A DNA stretch of 64,000 nt from Arthrobacter sp. EM1 (GTDB taxonomy: Bacteria; Actinomycetota; Actinomycetes; Actinomycetales; Micrococcaceae). How positions within the stretch are numbered: the stretch's first letter is position 1; every line of letters starts with the position of its first letter. The notes under the pieces are model-generated. The model was not told the origin of the DNA. It did not search any database and saw nothing but the letters and a program-made list of their open reading frames with translations. The stretch is taken from assembly GCF_029964055.1 (NCBI RefSeq), contig NZ_CP124836.1, positions 558,001 to 622,000 on the forward strand, written 5' to 3'. This document shows, piece by piece, positions 46,470 to 57,504 of the stretch. The translations under genes and the position numbers were made by a program.

Positions 46470-46862
46470 TCAGGCGGGGGAGCGGAGGACTGTTACGCCT
46501 TCGCCGGGGCGTACGACGGCGATCGGCGCCCCGGGTGCCGCCACGCGGCCCAGTTCGCTCACGACGTCGTCCCATTCCGCCGGGGGCAGGCCCGCCAGGG
46601 CCTCGACCGCCCACACCGACGGGAACGCCGAGTCGGCAAAGGGCAGTGCGCGGGCCCCTGCGACCGAAGCCTCCAGCCCGTGGGCCCGGGCCGCATGGAT
46701 GTTCTCCTCGGACCGGTCCACGCCGGTGAAATGGATGCCGGACTGGACAAAACGCAGTCCGTCCGCGCCCCGGCCGCAGTCAAGGCCCAGCACGCCGTCG
46801 CGGCTTTCGGCCTTGAGCAGGGCCAGGAACTCGGTCAGTGGGTCCTGCGGGGAAAATACCAT
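46470..46862 (-). CDS. Short SAM-dependent methyltransferase-like protein
   Basis: About 130 residues. SAM motif I is present but altered (VLGLDCGRGADGLRF, with GLDCG for the usual LDxGxG), followed by the acidic motif II strand FTGVDRSEENI and a motif III region ALPFADSAFPSVWAVEAL. It stops soon after the methyltransferase core, so it is short for the family and may be a minimal or decayed enzyme. ATG at 46862; a TTG at 46874 is in frame. It follows purU by ~20 nt on the same strand and is probably co-transcribed. Target unknown. Confidence 0.65.
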   Translation of the reverse strand: MVFSPQDPLTEFLALLKAESRDGVLGLDCGRGADGLRFVQSGIHFTGVDRSEENIHAARAHGLEASVAGARALPFADSAFPSVWAVEALAGLPPAEWDDVVSELGRVAAPGAPIAVVRPGEGVTVLRSPA

Positions 46863-46883
46863 ACCCCTATTCAATGTCCGGGA

Positions 46884-47744
46884 TCAGCTGAAAACAACCG
46901 TCCGGTTCCCATCCAACAGGACCCGGTGTTCGGCATGCCACTGCACCGCCTGGGCCAGGGTGCGGCCCTCCACGTCCCGGCCCATCTGGACAAACTGCCC
47001 GGCGGTACCCCGGTGGTCCACCCGGATGACTTCCTGTTCGATGATCGGGCCCTCGTCCAGGGCTGCCGTCACGTAGTGTGCGGTGGCACCGATGAGCTTC
47101 ACGCCGCGGGCGTGCGCCTGGTGGTAGGGCTTGGCGCCCTTGAAGGAGGGCAGGAAGGAATGGTGGATGTTGATGGCCTTGCCGGTCAGCTGCTGGCACA
47201 GTTCGTCGGAGATGATCTGCATGTACCGGGCCAGGACCGTCAGTTCGATGTTGTGCTGGGCCATCAGCGTTCTGAGCTCATCCTCGGCCTGGACCTTGGT
47301 CTCGGGCGTGACGGGGATGTGGTGGAAGGGGATGCCGTAGAACTCTGCGAGGCCGGCGAGGTCGCAGTGGTTGGACACGATGGCCGGGATCTCGATGGGC
47401 AGGGTGCCGGAGCGCTGCAGGAACAGCAGATCGTTGAGGCAGTGTGCTGAGGTACTGGCCATCAGCAGGGTGCGGATCTTGCGGCCGGCCGGATTGAGTC
47501 TCCACTGCATCTCGAACGCCTGGGCAACCGGCTCCAGCGCCGCGTAAAGTTCCGGCTGGGAGACCGCCGTCGTGGCCTCGACGCGCATAAAAAACGTGCC
47601 AGTGCTTTGGCTGCCGTACTGCTGCGAGTCGGTAATATTGCAGCCCGCAACGAGCAGGGCGCCTGCGACGGCGTGCACGATTCCGGGGCGGTCCGGGCAG
47701 GAGAGAGTCAGGATATACGAAGTGGTCAGCTGGTCGTCAGTCAC
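46884..47744 (-). CDS. purU: Formyltetrahydrofolate deformylase
   Basis: About 286 residues. An N-terminal ACT domain ([29 protein letters not shown]) is fused to a formyltransferase-like hydrolase domain with [20 protein letters not shown] and the catalytic Asp in [11 protein letters not shown]. It hydrolyses 10-formyl-THF to THF and formate, balancing one-carbon pools with glycine supply. GTG at 47744 is preferred over TTG at 47753: a TAGGCT -10 (47753-47758) ends 8 nt before the GTG, suggesting a leaderless transcript. Divergent from the riboswitch-glyA-folD unit. Confidence 0.94.
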   Translation of the reverse strand: MTDDQLTTSYILTLSCPDRPGIVHAVAGALLVAGCNITDSQQYGSQSTGTFFMRVEATTAVSQPELYAALEPVAQAFEMQWRLNPAGRKIRTLLMASTSAHCLNDLLFLQRSGTLPIEIPAIVSNHCDLAGLAEFYGIPFHHIPVTPETKVQAEDELRTLMAQHNIELTVLARYMQIISDELCQQLTGKAINIHHSFLPSFKGAKPYHQAHARGVKLIGATAHYVTAALDEGPIIEQEVIRVDHRGTAGQFVQMGRDVEGRTLAQAVQWHAEHRVLLDGNRTVVFS

Positions 47745-47810
47745 GGAAGTCAAGCCTACCCGCGCTCGCTCGCGGGCTGGGCCCGGGCCGCGGCCCTGGG
47801 GTACTCTGGA

Positions 47811-47892
47811 ACCGTCGCAACTGGCGTTGGGTGGCTAACCACCAGGGAGCGGCACTGACGAAGACCACGGATCGTACGCCTGGGCCGAGGGT
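47811..47892 (+). promoter_or_regulatory. ZTP (pfl) riboswitch aptamer
   Basis: The class consensus is readable. GUCGC pairs with GCGGC as P1, enclosing ACUGGCG, the GGUGG/CCACC stem and AGGGAGC; after a linker comes the conserved CGCCUGGGC (47877-47885). ZTP riboswitches sense AICAR phosphates (ZMP/ZTP), which accumulate when 10-formyl-THF is low, and turn on one-carbon genes. A -10-like TACTCT at 47802-47807 would start transcription near 47814. Downstream are a terminator and glyA-folD. Confidence 0.9.
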
Positions 47893-47932
47893 TATGTTTT
47901 CCGGTTGGCAGCGCCTTGCTGCCGGCCCGCGT

Positions 47933-47965
47933 CGGCACCCGCTTGGGGGTGCCGGTACCTTTTTT
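47933..47965 (+). terminator. Riboswitch expression-platform terminator
   Basis: Stem CGGCACCC (47933-47940) with GGGTGCCG (47947-47954), then GTACC and T6 (47960-47965). It lies between the ZTP aptamer and glyA, 100 nt before the start codon. A second small hairpin (GGCAGC/GCTGCC, 47907-47923) sits between aptamer and terminator and may be part of the switch. Confidence 0.85.
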
Positions 47966-48064
47966 ACGTCCCCGTCCGCGGAGGCCGTCATCAAGGGGCG
48001 CCGTCGCGGACCAGCCGGTAACCTGACCTTTAAGCAGTTCCCGTTGCCTAGCCAGGAGTTCCCC

Positions 48065-49363
48065 GTGACCACCTCCCTTAGCCTGTCGTCCGCCGTGAGC
48101 AACCAGCCACTTGCCGAACTTGACCCTGAAATCGCCGCAGTCCTCGCCCAGGAGCTGGGCCGCCAGCGCGGCACCCTGGAAATGATTGCCTCCGAGAACT
48201 TCGCCCCGCGCGCTGTGATGGAAGCCCAGGGCTCAGTCCTGACCAACAAGTACGCCGAGGGCTATCCCGGGCGCCGCTACTACGGCGGCTGCGAATACGT
48301 CGATATCGCCGAGCAGCTCGCGATCGACCGCGTCAAGGAACTTTTCGGCGCCGAATACGCCAACGTCCAACCGCACTCCGGCGCCCAGGCCAACGCCGCG
48401 GCGCTCTCCGCGATGATCACCCCGGGGCAAAAGATCCTCGGCCTGTCACTGGCCCACGGCGGCCACCTGACCCACGGCATGAAACTCAACTTCTCCGGCA
48501 AGCTCTACGAGGTTGCCGCCTACCAAGTCGAGGAAGAGAGCTTCCGGATCGACATGGACAAACTCCGCGAGCAGGCGATCGCGGAGAAACCCCAGGTCAT
48601 CATCGCCGGCTGGTCCGCTTACCCGCGCCAGCTGGACTTCGCGGCCTTCCGCTCGATCGCCGATGAGGTCGGCGCGCTGCTCTGGACCGACATGGCGCAC
48701 TTCGCCGGCCTCGTGGCCGCCGGCCTGCACCCCAGCCCGGTCCCGCACTCCGACGTCGTCACCTCCACCGTGCACAAGACCCTCGCCGGCCCCCGCTCCG
48801 GCGTAATCCTGGCCAAAAAGGAGTGGGCCAAAAAAATCAACTCCAACGTCTTCCCGGGCCAGCAGGGCGGACCGCTTATGCACGTCATCGCCGCCAAGGC
48901 CGTTGCGTTCAAGATCGCCGGCACGGAGGAATTCAAGGAGCGCCAGCAGCGCGTCCTGGAAGGCGCCCGGATCATCGCCGACCGCCTGAACCAGGCCGAT
49001 GTGTCCGACGCCGGCGTCTCCGTCCTCACCGGGGGCACCGACGTGCACCTGGTCCTGGTGGACCTGCGGAACTCCCAGCTCGACGGCCAGCAGGCGGAGG
49101 ACCTCCTGCACTCGGTCGGCATCACGGTCAACCGCAACGCCGTGCCGTTCGACCCCCGCCCGCCAATGGTCACCTCGGGCCTGCGCATCGGCACCCCGGC
49201 CCTGGCCACCCGCGGCTTCGGCGCCGAGGAGTTCACGGAGGTCGCCGAGATCATCGCCACCGCGCTGAAGTCCGGCTCCGCCGCCGACATCGAGGCGCTC
49301 CAGTCCCGCGTGGACAAGCTCGCCGCCGACTTCCCGCTGTACCCGCAGCACGAGCAGTGGTAG
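48065..49363 (+). CDS. glyA: Serine hydroxymethyltransferase
   Basis: 432 residues, PLP fold type I. Substrate and cofactor motifs: [57 protein letters not shown] and the PLP-lysine segment [11 protein letters not shown]. It converts serine + THF to glycine + 5,10-methylene-THF. GTG at 48065 with AGGAG 6 nt upstream. It is under the ZTP riboswitch/terminator and is followed 3 nt later by folD, so serine-derived one-carbon units feed straight to FolD. Confidence 0.97.
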   Translation: MTTSLSLSSAVSNQPLAELDPEIAAVLAQELGRQRGTLEMIASENFAPRAVMEAQGSVLTNKYAEGYPGRRYYGGCEYVDIAEQLAIDRVKELFGAEYANVQPHSGAQANAAALSAMITPGQKILGLSLAHGGHLTHGMKLNFSGKLYEVAAYQVEEESFRIDMDKLREQAIAEKPQVIIAGWSAYPRQLDFAAFRSIADEVGALLWTDMAHFAGLVAAGLHPSPVPHSDVVTSTVHKTLAGPRSGVILAKKEWAKKINSNVFPGQQGGPLMHVIAAKAVAFKIAGTEEFKERQQRVLEGARIIADRLNQADVSDAGVSVLTGGTDVHLVLVDLRNSQLDGQQAEDLLHSVGITVNRNAVPFDPRPPMVTSGLRIGTPALATRGFGAEEFTEVAEIIATALKSGSAADIEALQSRVDKLAADFPLYPQHEQW

Positions 49364-49366
49364 GCC

Positions 49367-50278
49367 ATGACTTCTGCAGAGACTGCACAAACGGCTGAAC
49401 GGGCGCAGATCCTGGACGGCAAAGCCACCGCCGCCATCATCAAGGCCGAACTGACCGAACGCGTGGCCGCGCTCAAGACCCGGGGCATCGTGCCGGGCCT
49501 GGGCACCATCCTCGTGGGCTCCGACCCGGGCAGCACCTGGTACGTCGGCGGCAAGCACAAGGACTGTGCCGAGGTGGGCATCACGTCCATCCGGCGTGAC
49601 CTGCCGGCGGAAACCACTCAGGAAGAGCTCCTGGCCGTGGTCCGGGAGCTCAACGGAAACCCGGAGTGCACCGGCTACATCATCCAGCTCCCGCTGCCCA
49701 AGCACATCGACCAGGACGTCATCCTGGAGGCCATGGATCCGGACAAGGACGCCGACGGCCTGCACCCGATGAACCTCGGCCGGCTCGTGGCCAACGTCAG
49801 CGGGCCGATGAAGTCCCCGCTGCCGTGCACGCCCAAGGGTTGCGTGGAGCTGCTCACCCGGCACGGCATCAGCCTCAACGGCAAGCGCGTGCTCGTGGTT
49901 GGCCGCGGCGTCACGATCGGCCGCCCGGTGGGGCTGCTGCTCACCCGGAAGGACGTCAACGCCACTGTCATCCTGGCCCACACCGGCACGGTGGACCTGC
50001 CCGCCGAACTCCGCCGGGCCGACGTTGTGATTGCCGCGGCTGGCCAGCCGCACATGATCAAGGCGGCGGACCTCAAGCCGGGCGCCATCGTGCTCGACGT
50101 CGGCGTGAGCCGCGTCGACGACGGCTCCGGGAAGGCCGTCGTCACCGGAGACGTGGACCCCGCAGCTGCCGACGTCGCTGCTTGGCTGTCCCCGAACCCC
50201 GGGGGAGTGGGCCCGATGACCCGAGCCATGCTGCTGGCCAACGTGGTGGAAACCGCGGAACGCCGGCTGCACGGCTAA
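49367..50278 (+). CDS. folD: Methylene-THF dehydrogenase/methenyl-THF cyclohydrolase
   Basis: 303 residues. [23 protein letters not shown] contains the K-x-K/C active-site region (Y..G.K), then [20 protein letters not shown] and the NADP-binding [14 protein letters not shown]. It makes 10-formyl-THF from 5,10-methylene-THF for purN and purH. Co-transcribed with glyA. Palindrome D starts 35 nt after the stop. Confidence 0.97.
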   Translation: MTSAETAQTAERAQILDGKATAAIIKAELTERVAALKTRGIVPGLGTILVGSDPGSTWYVGGKHKDCAEVGITSIRRDLPAETTQEELLAVVRELNGNPECTGYIIQLPLPKHIDQDVILEAMDPDKDADGLHPMNLGRLVANVSGPMKSPLPCTPKGCVELLTRHGISLNGKRVLVVGRGVTIGRPVGLLLTRKDVNATVILAHTGTVDLPAELRRADVVIAAAGQPHMIKAADLKPGAIVLDVGVSRVDDGSGKAVVTGDVDPAAADVAAWLSPNPGGVGPMTRAMLLANVVETAERRLHG

Positions 50279-50312
50279 CCCTCGGGGACGCCGTCAACTG
50301 AACCGCATCCCA

Positions 50313-50378
50313 CCCAACTGACTCGCAGATCAGGCCGTTTTGGGCGCTCAAAACGGCCTGAACTGCGAGTCAGTTGGG
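50313..50378. repeat. 66-bp palindrome, copy D (3' of folD)
   Basis: 30-bp arms (50313-50342, 50349-50378) around GGCGCT with a single mismatch (position 17 of the arm). Tips CCCAACTGACTCGCAG, inner stem ATCAGGCC, centre GTTTTG. Lies between folD and the ABC exporter genes. Confidence 0.93.
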
Positions 50379-50451
50379 TTTCGGCAAATGGATGGACTTT
50401 TTTACGAAAAGACTCTTTCATAGTTCGGCGGTTTCCACTACCGTGATTTGG

Positions 50452-51459
50452 GTGCCTGAACTAGTCTCAAAAGAATCCTCAGCCAAGGAAGCCTCTCAAC
50501 AGGACGCACCATTGAGCCGCCCCGCCGAATCCGCCCCGCAGTATGTGATCACTGCCGAGAACCTGACGAAGCGCTACGGCGATGTCGTCGCCGTCGACGG
50601 TATCTCCTTCGCCGTCCCCGCCGGCGAGGCGTTTGGCCTGCTCGGCCCCAACGGCGCGGGCAAGTCCACCACCATGAAGATGATCGGCGGGGTGTCCCGG
50701 CGGACCTCCGGGAGCCTGAGCATCATGGGCCTGGACCCGGACCAGAACGGTCCGGAGGTGCGTGCCCACCTGGGCGTCGTCCCGCAGCAGGACAACCTCG
50801 ACGAGGAACTCAAGGTCCGGGACAACCTCCTGGTCTACGGCCGCTACTTCGGCCTGCCGATGAGCTACCTCAAGCCCAAAGCCGATGAACTGCTGGAGTT
50901 CGCCCAGCTCACCGACAAGGCCAAGTCCAAGGTGGACGCGCTCTCCGGCGGCATGAAGCGCCGGCTGACGATCGCACGCTCCCTAATCAACGAACCCCGG
51001 ATCCTGCTCCTGGATGAACCCACCACCGGGCTGGACCCGCAGGCGCGGCACATCCTCTGGGACCGGCTGTTCCGGCTCAAGGAGCAGGGTGTCACCCTGA
51101 TCCTCACCACGCACTACATGGACGAGGCCGAGCAGCTCTGCGACCGCCTGATCGTGGTGGACAAGGGCAGGATCATGGCCGAGGGTTCGCCCGCCAGCCT
51201 GATCCGCGAATACTCCACCCGTGAAGTCCTGGAATTGCGCTTCGGCTCGGAACGCAACGCCACCATCGGTGCCGAACTCGAAGGCATCGGCGAACGGCTC
51301 GAAACCCTGCCGGACCGTGTCCTCATCTACGCCCACGACGGCGAGGCCGCCCTCGAAGAGGTCTCCGCCCGCGGGTTGCGGCCGGTGACGTCGCTGGTGC
51401 GCCGGTCCTCGCTCGAAGACGTTTTCCTGCGGCTGACCGGCAGGAGCCTCGTTGAGTAG
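50452..51459 (+). CDS. ABC-2 exporter ATP-binding protein (DrrA-like)
   Basis: About 335 residues. Walker A GPNGAGKST, Q-loop VVPQQDNLDEE, signature ALSGGMKRRLTIARSL, Walker B ILLLDEPTTGLD and H-loop TTHYMDEAEQLCD, plus the DrrA-type C-terminal extension ending SLEDVFLRLTGRSL. It powers the two permeases downstream. The start is unsettled: GTG at 50452 is used here, GTG at 50443 is equally possible, and no SD is clear. CATAGT at 50419-50424 is a possible -10. Confidence 0.9.
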   Translation: MPELVSKESSAKEASQQDAPLSRPAESAPQYVITAENLTKRYGDVVAVDGISFAVPAGEAFGLLGPNGAGKSTTMKMIGGVSRRTSGSLSIMGLDPDQNGPEVRAHLGVVPQQDNLDEELKVRDNLLVYGRYFGLPMSYLKPKADELLEFAQLTDKAKSKVDALSGGMKRRLTIARSLINEPRILLLDEPTTGLDPQARHILWDRLFRLKEQGVTLILTTHYMDEAEQLCDRLIVVDKGRIMAEGSPASLIREYSTREVLELRFGSERNATIGAELEGIGERLETLPDRVLIYAHDGEAALEEVSARGLRPVTSLVRRSSLEDVFLRLTGRSLVE

Positions 51460-52303
51460 GTCGGTGACGACGCCGGCTCCCGCACTGCGCGCCCATTCGC
51501 CGGAGGTCTCGGCCGCCCGCGCCCGGCGCTGGGGCTCGCTCTACTTCGCCGAGCACGTCCTCCGGGTGATGAAGAGCTACGGCTGGACCATCGTTATGTA
51601 CGGCGTCGGGCAGCCAGTCGCCTACCTCTTCGCCATGGGCGTAGGGCTCGCAAGCCTCGTAGACACCAGCAGCACCGCAACCTTCGGCGGCGTCAGCTAC
51701 CTGGTCTTCATTGCTCCGGCCCTGCTGGTCTCGGCCGCGGTCATGACGGCCGCCAGCGAATTGACCTTCCCGATCATGGACGGTTTCAAGTGGCGCCGCG
51801 TCTTCTACGGGCCGCACGCGTCGCCGTTGACGCCGGAGCAGATTGCCCTCGGACAGATCATCGCCGTCACTGTGCGTTTCGTGCTGCAGTCCGCGATCTA
51901 CTTCGCCGTCATTGCGCTGTTCGGGGCGTCGCCGAGCGGCTGGGGCTGGGTCTCGATCCTGGTAGCCACCCTCGCGGGTTTGGCTTTTGGATTGCCGCTG
52001 ATGGCCTACGCGGCTTCGATCAAGCAGGACAAAGGCCAGTTCGCCATGGTCATGCGGTTTATCGTGATGCCGCTGTTCCTGTTTTCGGGCACCTTCTTCC
52101 CGCTGGACTCGCTGCCCCTCGCCGTGCGCTGGATCGGCTGGATCTCACCGATCTGGCACGGCACCGAACTTGGCCGGGTCTTCAGCTACGGCTACCCGGA
52201 GGCCCCGTTGCTGACCATCGCGCACGTCGTTTTCCTGCTGGCCCTCACGGTGCTCGGCTGGGTCCTGACCAAACGCCGGTTCATCAGGAGGATGGCCGGA
52301 TGA
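51452..52303 (+). CDS. ABC-2 type transporter permease 1
   Basis: 283 residues, six predicted helices in the ABC-2/DrrB arrangement, with GWISPIWHGTELGR before the last helix as in Nod/Drr permeases. TTG start at 51452 overlaps the ATPase stop by 8 nt and has a well-placed AGGAG; GTG at 51464 is the alternative. It overlaps the next permease by 4 nt (ATGA). Confidence 0.87.
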   Translation: MSRSVTTPAPALRAHSPEVSAARARRWGSLYFAEHVLRVMKSYGWTIVMYGVGQPVAYLFAMGVGLASLVDTSSTATFGGVSYLVFIAPALLVSAAVMTAASELTFPIMDGFKWRRVFYGPHASPLTPEQIALGQIIAVTVRFVLQSAIYFAVIALFGASPSGWGWVSILVATLAGLAFGLPLMAYAASIKQDKGQFAMVMRFIVMPLFLFSGTFFPLDSLPLAVRWIGWISPIWHGTELGRVFSYGYPEAPLLTIAHVVFLLALTVLGWVLTKRRFIRRMAG

Positions 52304-53133
52304 GCGCCGTCACCACCAGCCACAGCGCCACCGAGGCCGCACGCAACCGGAAGTTCGGGCCGCTCTACTCCCGGAACGTGCGCGCCGTCGTCGCCCGCGG
52401 GCTGATGGCCACTAAGAGCAGCAACTGGATGGTCATGCTCTCCGGCTTCTTCGAGCCCGTGCTGTACCTGATTGCCATGGGCGTGGGCCTGGGCGCCATT
52501 GTGGGCCCGGTGCAGGGCCCGGGCGGCGGGGAGATTTCCTATGCCGCCTACATCGCGCCGGCCCTGCTGGCCGTGTCCGCCATGAACGGGGCCGTCTACG
52601 ACTCGACCTGGAATGTCTTCTTTAAGATGAACTTCGCCAAGCTGTACCAGGGCATGCTTTACACCTCCCTGGGCCCGCTGGACGTCGCCATGGGGGAGAT
52701 CTTCCTGGCCCTGCTGCGCGGCCTGATGTACGCCACCGGGTTCACCGCAGTTATGGGCCTTATGGGGCTGATCACCACGCCGTGGGCCGTCCTTATGATC
52801 CCGGCCGCCGTGTTGATCGCGTTCGGTTTCGCGAGCTTCGGGATGGGCATCACGAGCTTTATGAAGACGTTCCAGCAGATGGACTGGATCAACTTCGTTA
52901 TGTTGCCGATGTTCCTGTTCAGCGCCACCTTCTACCCGCTCAGCGTCTACCCGCAGTACATCCAGTGGCTCATCCAGGCGATGCCGCTGTGGCACGGCGT
53001 GGAACTGCTCCGGCAAATCAGTGTGGGAGCCTTCACCCCGGCAACAGCTGTGCACATCGGCTACTACCTCGTGATGATCGCCTGCGGCCTGCTGCTGACC
53101 ACCGGCCGGCTGCGCCGGCTGTTCCTCAAGTAG
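52300..53133 (+). CDS. ABC-2 type transporter permease 2
   Basis: 277 residues, six helices, homologous to the preceding permease (MLSGFFEPVLYLIAMGVGLG, MPMFLFSATFYPLSVYPQY, MPLWHGVELLRQI). Two distinct permeases with one ATPase suggest a heteromeric exporter of lipid, polyketide or drug type. Start ATG overlaps the previous stop (GGATGA). Confidence 0.88.
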   Translation: MSAVTTSHSATEAARNRKFGPLYSRNVRAVVARGLMATKSSNWMVMLSGFFEPVLYLIAMGVGLGAIVGPVQGPGGGEISYAAYIAPALLAVSAMNGAVYDSTWNVFFKMNFAKLYQGMLYTSLGPLDVAMGEIFLALLRGLMYATGFTAVMGLMGLITTPWAVLMIPAAVLIAFGFASFGMGITSFMKTFQQMDWINFVMLPMFLFSATFYPLSVYPQYIQWLIQAMPLWHGVELLRQISVGAFTPATAVHIGYYLVMIACGLLLTTGRLRRLFLK

Positions 53134-53186
53134 GGCCGGAGCGTTCGCCCCGGGTGGAAGCGGCCCGGGGCCGTGCGGGGATTTGC

Positions 53187-53198
53187 GATAATAGGCTC
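53187..53198 (+). promoter_or_regulatory. Leaderless-type -10 before small membrane gene
   Basis: GATAAT at 53187-53192 ends 6 nt before the ATG at 53199, so transcription would begin at the start codon. No SD and no good -35. Confidence 0.5.
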
Positions 53199-53762
53199 AT
53201 GCAATCTCTGGGCAACCCCGCGTCTTCCAAGCCGTCCGCGAACAGCACCAAGTTCTCCATGCTCCGCATCAGCGGACCCGGGATGATGGTCTTTATCATC
53301 GCCTTTGTCGTCGCGGTCATCTTTGCCGCGAACCAGAACGACGTCGTCGGCTGGCTTGTGGCGATCATCGCCGGCTTCTGGCTCGCCCTGGCTTCCTTTG
53401 TGGTCTTCAGTATCCAGAAGGCCGCCAAGAAGGCCGGAGCCAAGATCACTGAAGCGCAGAACGCCTTCAACGCCGCGGCCGGCCGCGCGCCGTCGTCGGG
53501 CAGTGTTGACCATGGCAGCACCCGGCGCGTCGAGGTCCGCCGCGATGCCGATGAAGTCCGGGACCTGAAACTCGACCACTCGTTCAAGATCGTCCAGGTC
53601 CAGGTCCGCGTCGTCGAGCAGGAACGGGAGAAGGGCGCCGCCGCGGATCAGGACACGATCCGCCGGGCGCTGGAGACCATCGAGATCACTGCCACCAACG
53701 CCCGGGACATGATCAAGTCCGCCGGCACCGACGAACCTGTCGCCGGAACCATTGTCGACTAG
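53199..53762 (+). CDS. Small membrane protein with helical tail, unknown function
   Basis: 187 residues. Two adjacent membrane helices (MVFIIAFVVAVIFAANQ and VVGWLVAIIAGFWLALASFVVFSI, ~29-75) and a charged, likely helical cytosolic tail (~76-187, QKAAKKAGAKITEAQNAF ... HSFKIVQVQVRVVEQEREKG). I do not recognise the family. A -10-like GATAAT 6 nt before the ATG points to a leaderless mRNA. xth follows 10 nt later, so the two may be co-transcribed. Confidence 0.8.
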   Translation: MQSLGNPASSKPSANSTKFSMLRISGPGMMVFIIAFVVAVIFAANQNDVVGWLVAIIAGFWLALASFVVFSIQKAAKKAGAKITEAQNAFNAAAGRAPSSGSVDHGSTRRVEVRRDADEVRDLKLDHSFKIVQVQVRVVEQEREKGAAADQDTIRRALETIEITATNARDMIKSAGTDEPVAGTIVD

Positions 53763-53772
53763 AGTGGATCGG

Positions 53773-55726
<1,954 letters not shown>

Positions 55727-55730
55727 CGCA

Positions 55731-56396
55731 ATGTCCTCCGTCAGCAGAGTCACCGCCAACGAGCCGGCACGTGCCACGGCGCGTGCCGGCAGCGGCACGG
55801 GTTCCGGGAGCCAGGACGCCGAGGGCAATGGACACCGCGGCGAGGGCATCAGTATCGGTGTGATCCTGGGGTTTCCGGAGGCTATCGCCGAGGAACTTCA
55901 GCGCTGGCGGGCGTCCTTCGGTGACCCCATGGCGGGTGTCATCCCGGCCCACATCACGCTGGTGACGACCACCACGACCCGGGACTGGGACGCGACCCGG
56001 AAACATGTCCGGGCCATCGCGAGCAGGCAGGAGCCCTTCCACGTGACCATCGCCGGGACGGGCTCCTTCCGGCCGGTGTCCCCGGTGGTCTTCCTGAACG
56101 TCGAGGATGGATTCGGCGATTGCGTGAGCCTGCACGAGCGGCTTCAGGCAGGTCCGTTGGAGCGGGAGCTGCCATTCGAGTACCACCCGCACGTTACTGT
56201 GGCCCATGACGTCGCGCCGGAAAGCCTTGATGAGGCCGAAACGGCGCTCAAGGATTACCGGGCGACGTTCCCGGTCGCTAGCATGGGACTCTACGAACAC
56301 GACCAGAACGGTATCTGGCAGCTACGGGAAGAACTGGACTTTGGGACCGAATTCGACATCGACCGAGGCGAGGACGGGGCCCCAGACGCCCGCTGA
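55731..56396 (+). CDS. 2'-5' RNA ligase/2H phosphoesterase family protein
   Basis: 221 residues. The two HxT motifs of the 2H phosphoesterase superfamily are PAHITLV (~77-83) and YHPHVTVAHD (~156-165). The N-terminal ~40 residues are disordered (Gly/Ser/Ala-rich). Members act on 2',5' or cyclic phosphate ends of RNA or on nucleotide cyclic phosphates; the substrate is unknown. Starts 4 nt after trpS and overlaps the next gene. Confidence 0.85.
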   Translation: MSSVSRVTANEPARATARAGSGTGSGSQDAEGNGHRGEGISIGVILGFPEAIAEELQRWRASFGDPMAGVIPAHITLVTTTTTRDWDATRKHVRAIASRQEPFHVTIAGTGSFRPVSPVVFLNVEDGFGDCVSLHERLQAGPLERELPFEYHPHVTVAHDVAPESLDEAETALKDYRATFPVASMGLYEHDQNGIWQLREELDFGTEFDIDRGEDGAPDAR

Positions 56397-57504
56397 ACCA
56401 CCCCTACCGACCGATCTGGCCGGGCTACGGCTGGAAGTCATCCGCAAGAGGCTCGAGTGGGGCAAGGCGCGGCGCTCCGGCGGCGGGACGGCGGCGCTGC
56501 TGGCAATGCTGCCGTGGCTGATCGCCCGGCTCAACACCCTTCGCCCGCTGCGTGCGTTCCAGCACTACAACCGCCAGCACGGGCCGCTGATGAGCGCCGG
56601 CATCGGGTTCCGGATGTTCTTCTCCATCACCGGTCTGCTGGCCACCGGCTTCTCCCTCGCGGGCCTGTTCCTAAGCGGACAGCCCGCGCTGCTGGACCAA
56701 ATCATCAAGAGTGTGGCCACAGCCGCACCGGGCCTGCTGCAGGTCGACGGCGGCGAGGGCCTGGTGGATCCCAAGAAACTGCTGAACCCCTCCGGCCTCG
56801 GCTGGACTGCTGTGATCGCCGCCGGGGTGACCGTTTTCACCGCCCTGGGCTGGATCAGCGGCATTCGCGACGGCGTGCGCGGCATGATGGGATGGGGTCC
56901 CCGCACTATCAACCCGGTCCTGCAAATACTGCGCGACGCGGGCATCCTGCTGCTGCTCGGAGTGGCCCTTGTGATCAGCTCGGCGGCCTCGCTGGTTTTC
57001 GGCACCGCTGCCGACTGGGTGGCCGAGCAGCTGAGCCTCGATCCGCTGATCGCCTGGCCGCTGACGACGTCCGTGACGATTGTGGTGCCGCTGCTGCTGG
57101 GTTGGGGAACCGCCTTGATTATGTTCCGGCTGGCCGCGGGGCTTAAAGCGGCCCGGCGCTCACTGCTGGAAGGGACCCTCATCGCAGCGGCCGGCACCAC
57201 AGTGCTGCAGATCTTCAGCACCCAGCTACTGGCCAGCGCGGGAAAGAACCCCATCCTGGCGCCCTTCGCCATCATCATCGGCCTGCTCATCTGGTTCAAC
57301 CTGGTCAGCCAGGTGTACGTTGTCAGCGCCGCATGGGTGTCGGTCCGGGAGAAGGACCTCAAGCTGCAGCCGGCCAGCACCAGGACCGGGTGGGGCGCCC
57401 GCCGGGTCCAGCCGGGCAAGACGCCCGTGGACGCCGGGGAAACCCGCCGCCCGGTCCCGGCTACGAGGTGGCGTCGAGGTACTGGTCGGCCCAGGCTGAA
57501 ATAA
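56341..57504 (+). CDS. YihY/BrkB-family inner-membrane protein
   Basis: About 387 residues. Six predicted helices and the family motif RAFQHYNRQHGPLMSAGIGFRMFFSI; the C-terminus is basic. The start is uncertain: TTG at 56341, with GGAAG upstream, is the most plausible and gives a 56-nt overlap with the previous gene; an ATG at 56206 would add a region that only mirrors the ligase frame. The 3' end overlaps the convergent hydrolase gene by 44 nt. Function of YihY proteins is not established; early assignment as RNase BN was withdrawn. Confidence 0.82.
   Translation: MGPNSTSTEARTGPQTPAEPPLPTDLAGLRLEVIRKRLEWGKARRSGGGTAALLAMLPWLIARLNTLRPLRAFQHYNRQHGPLMSAGIGFRMFFSITGLLATGFSLAGLFLSGQPALLDQIIKSVATAAPGLLQVDGGEGLVDPKKLLNPSGLGWTAVIAAGVTVFTALGWISGIRDGVRGMMGWGPRTINPVLQILRDAGILLLLGVALVISSAASLVFGTAADWVAEQLSLDPLIAWPLTTSVTIVVPLLLGWGTALIMFRLAAGLKAARRSLLEGTLIAAAGTTVLQIFSTQLLASAGKNPILAPFAIIIGLLIWFNLVSQVYVVSAAWVSVREKDLKLQPASTRTGWGARRVQPGKTPVDAGETRRPVPATRWRRGTGRPRLK

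Noticed and set aside
48446..50272. A 608-codon minus-strand frame
   Set aside because: Antisense to glyA and folD; Val/Gly/His/Gln-rich shadow.
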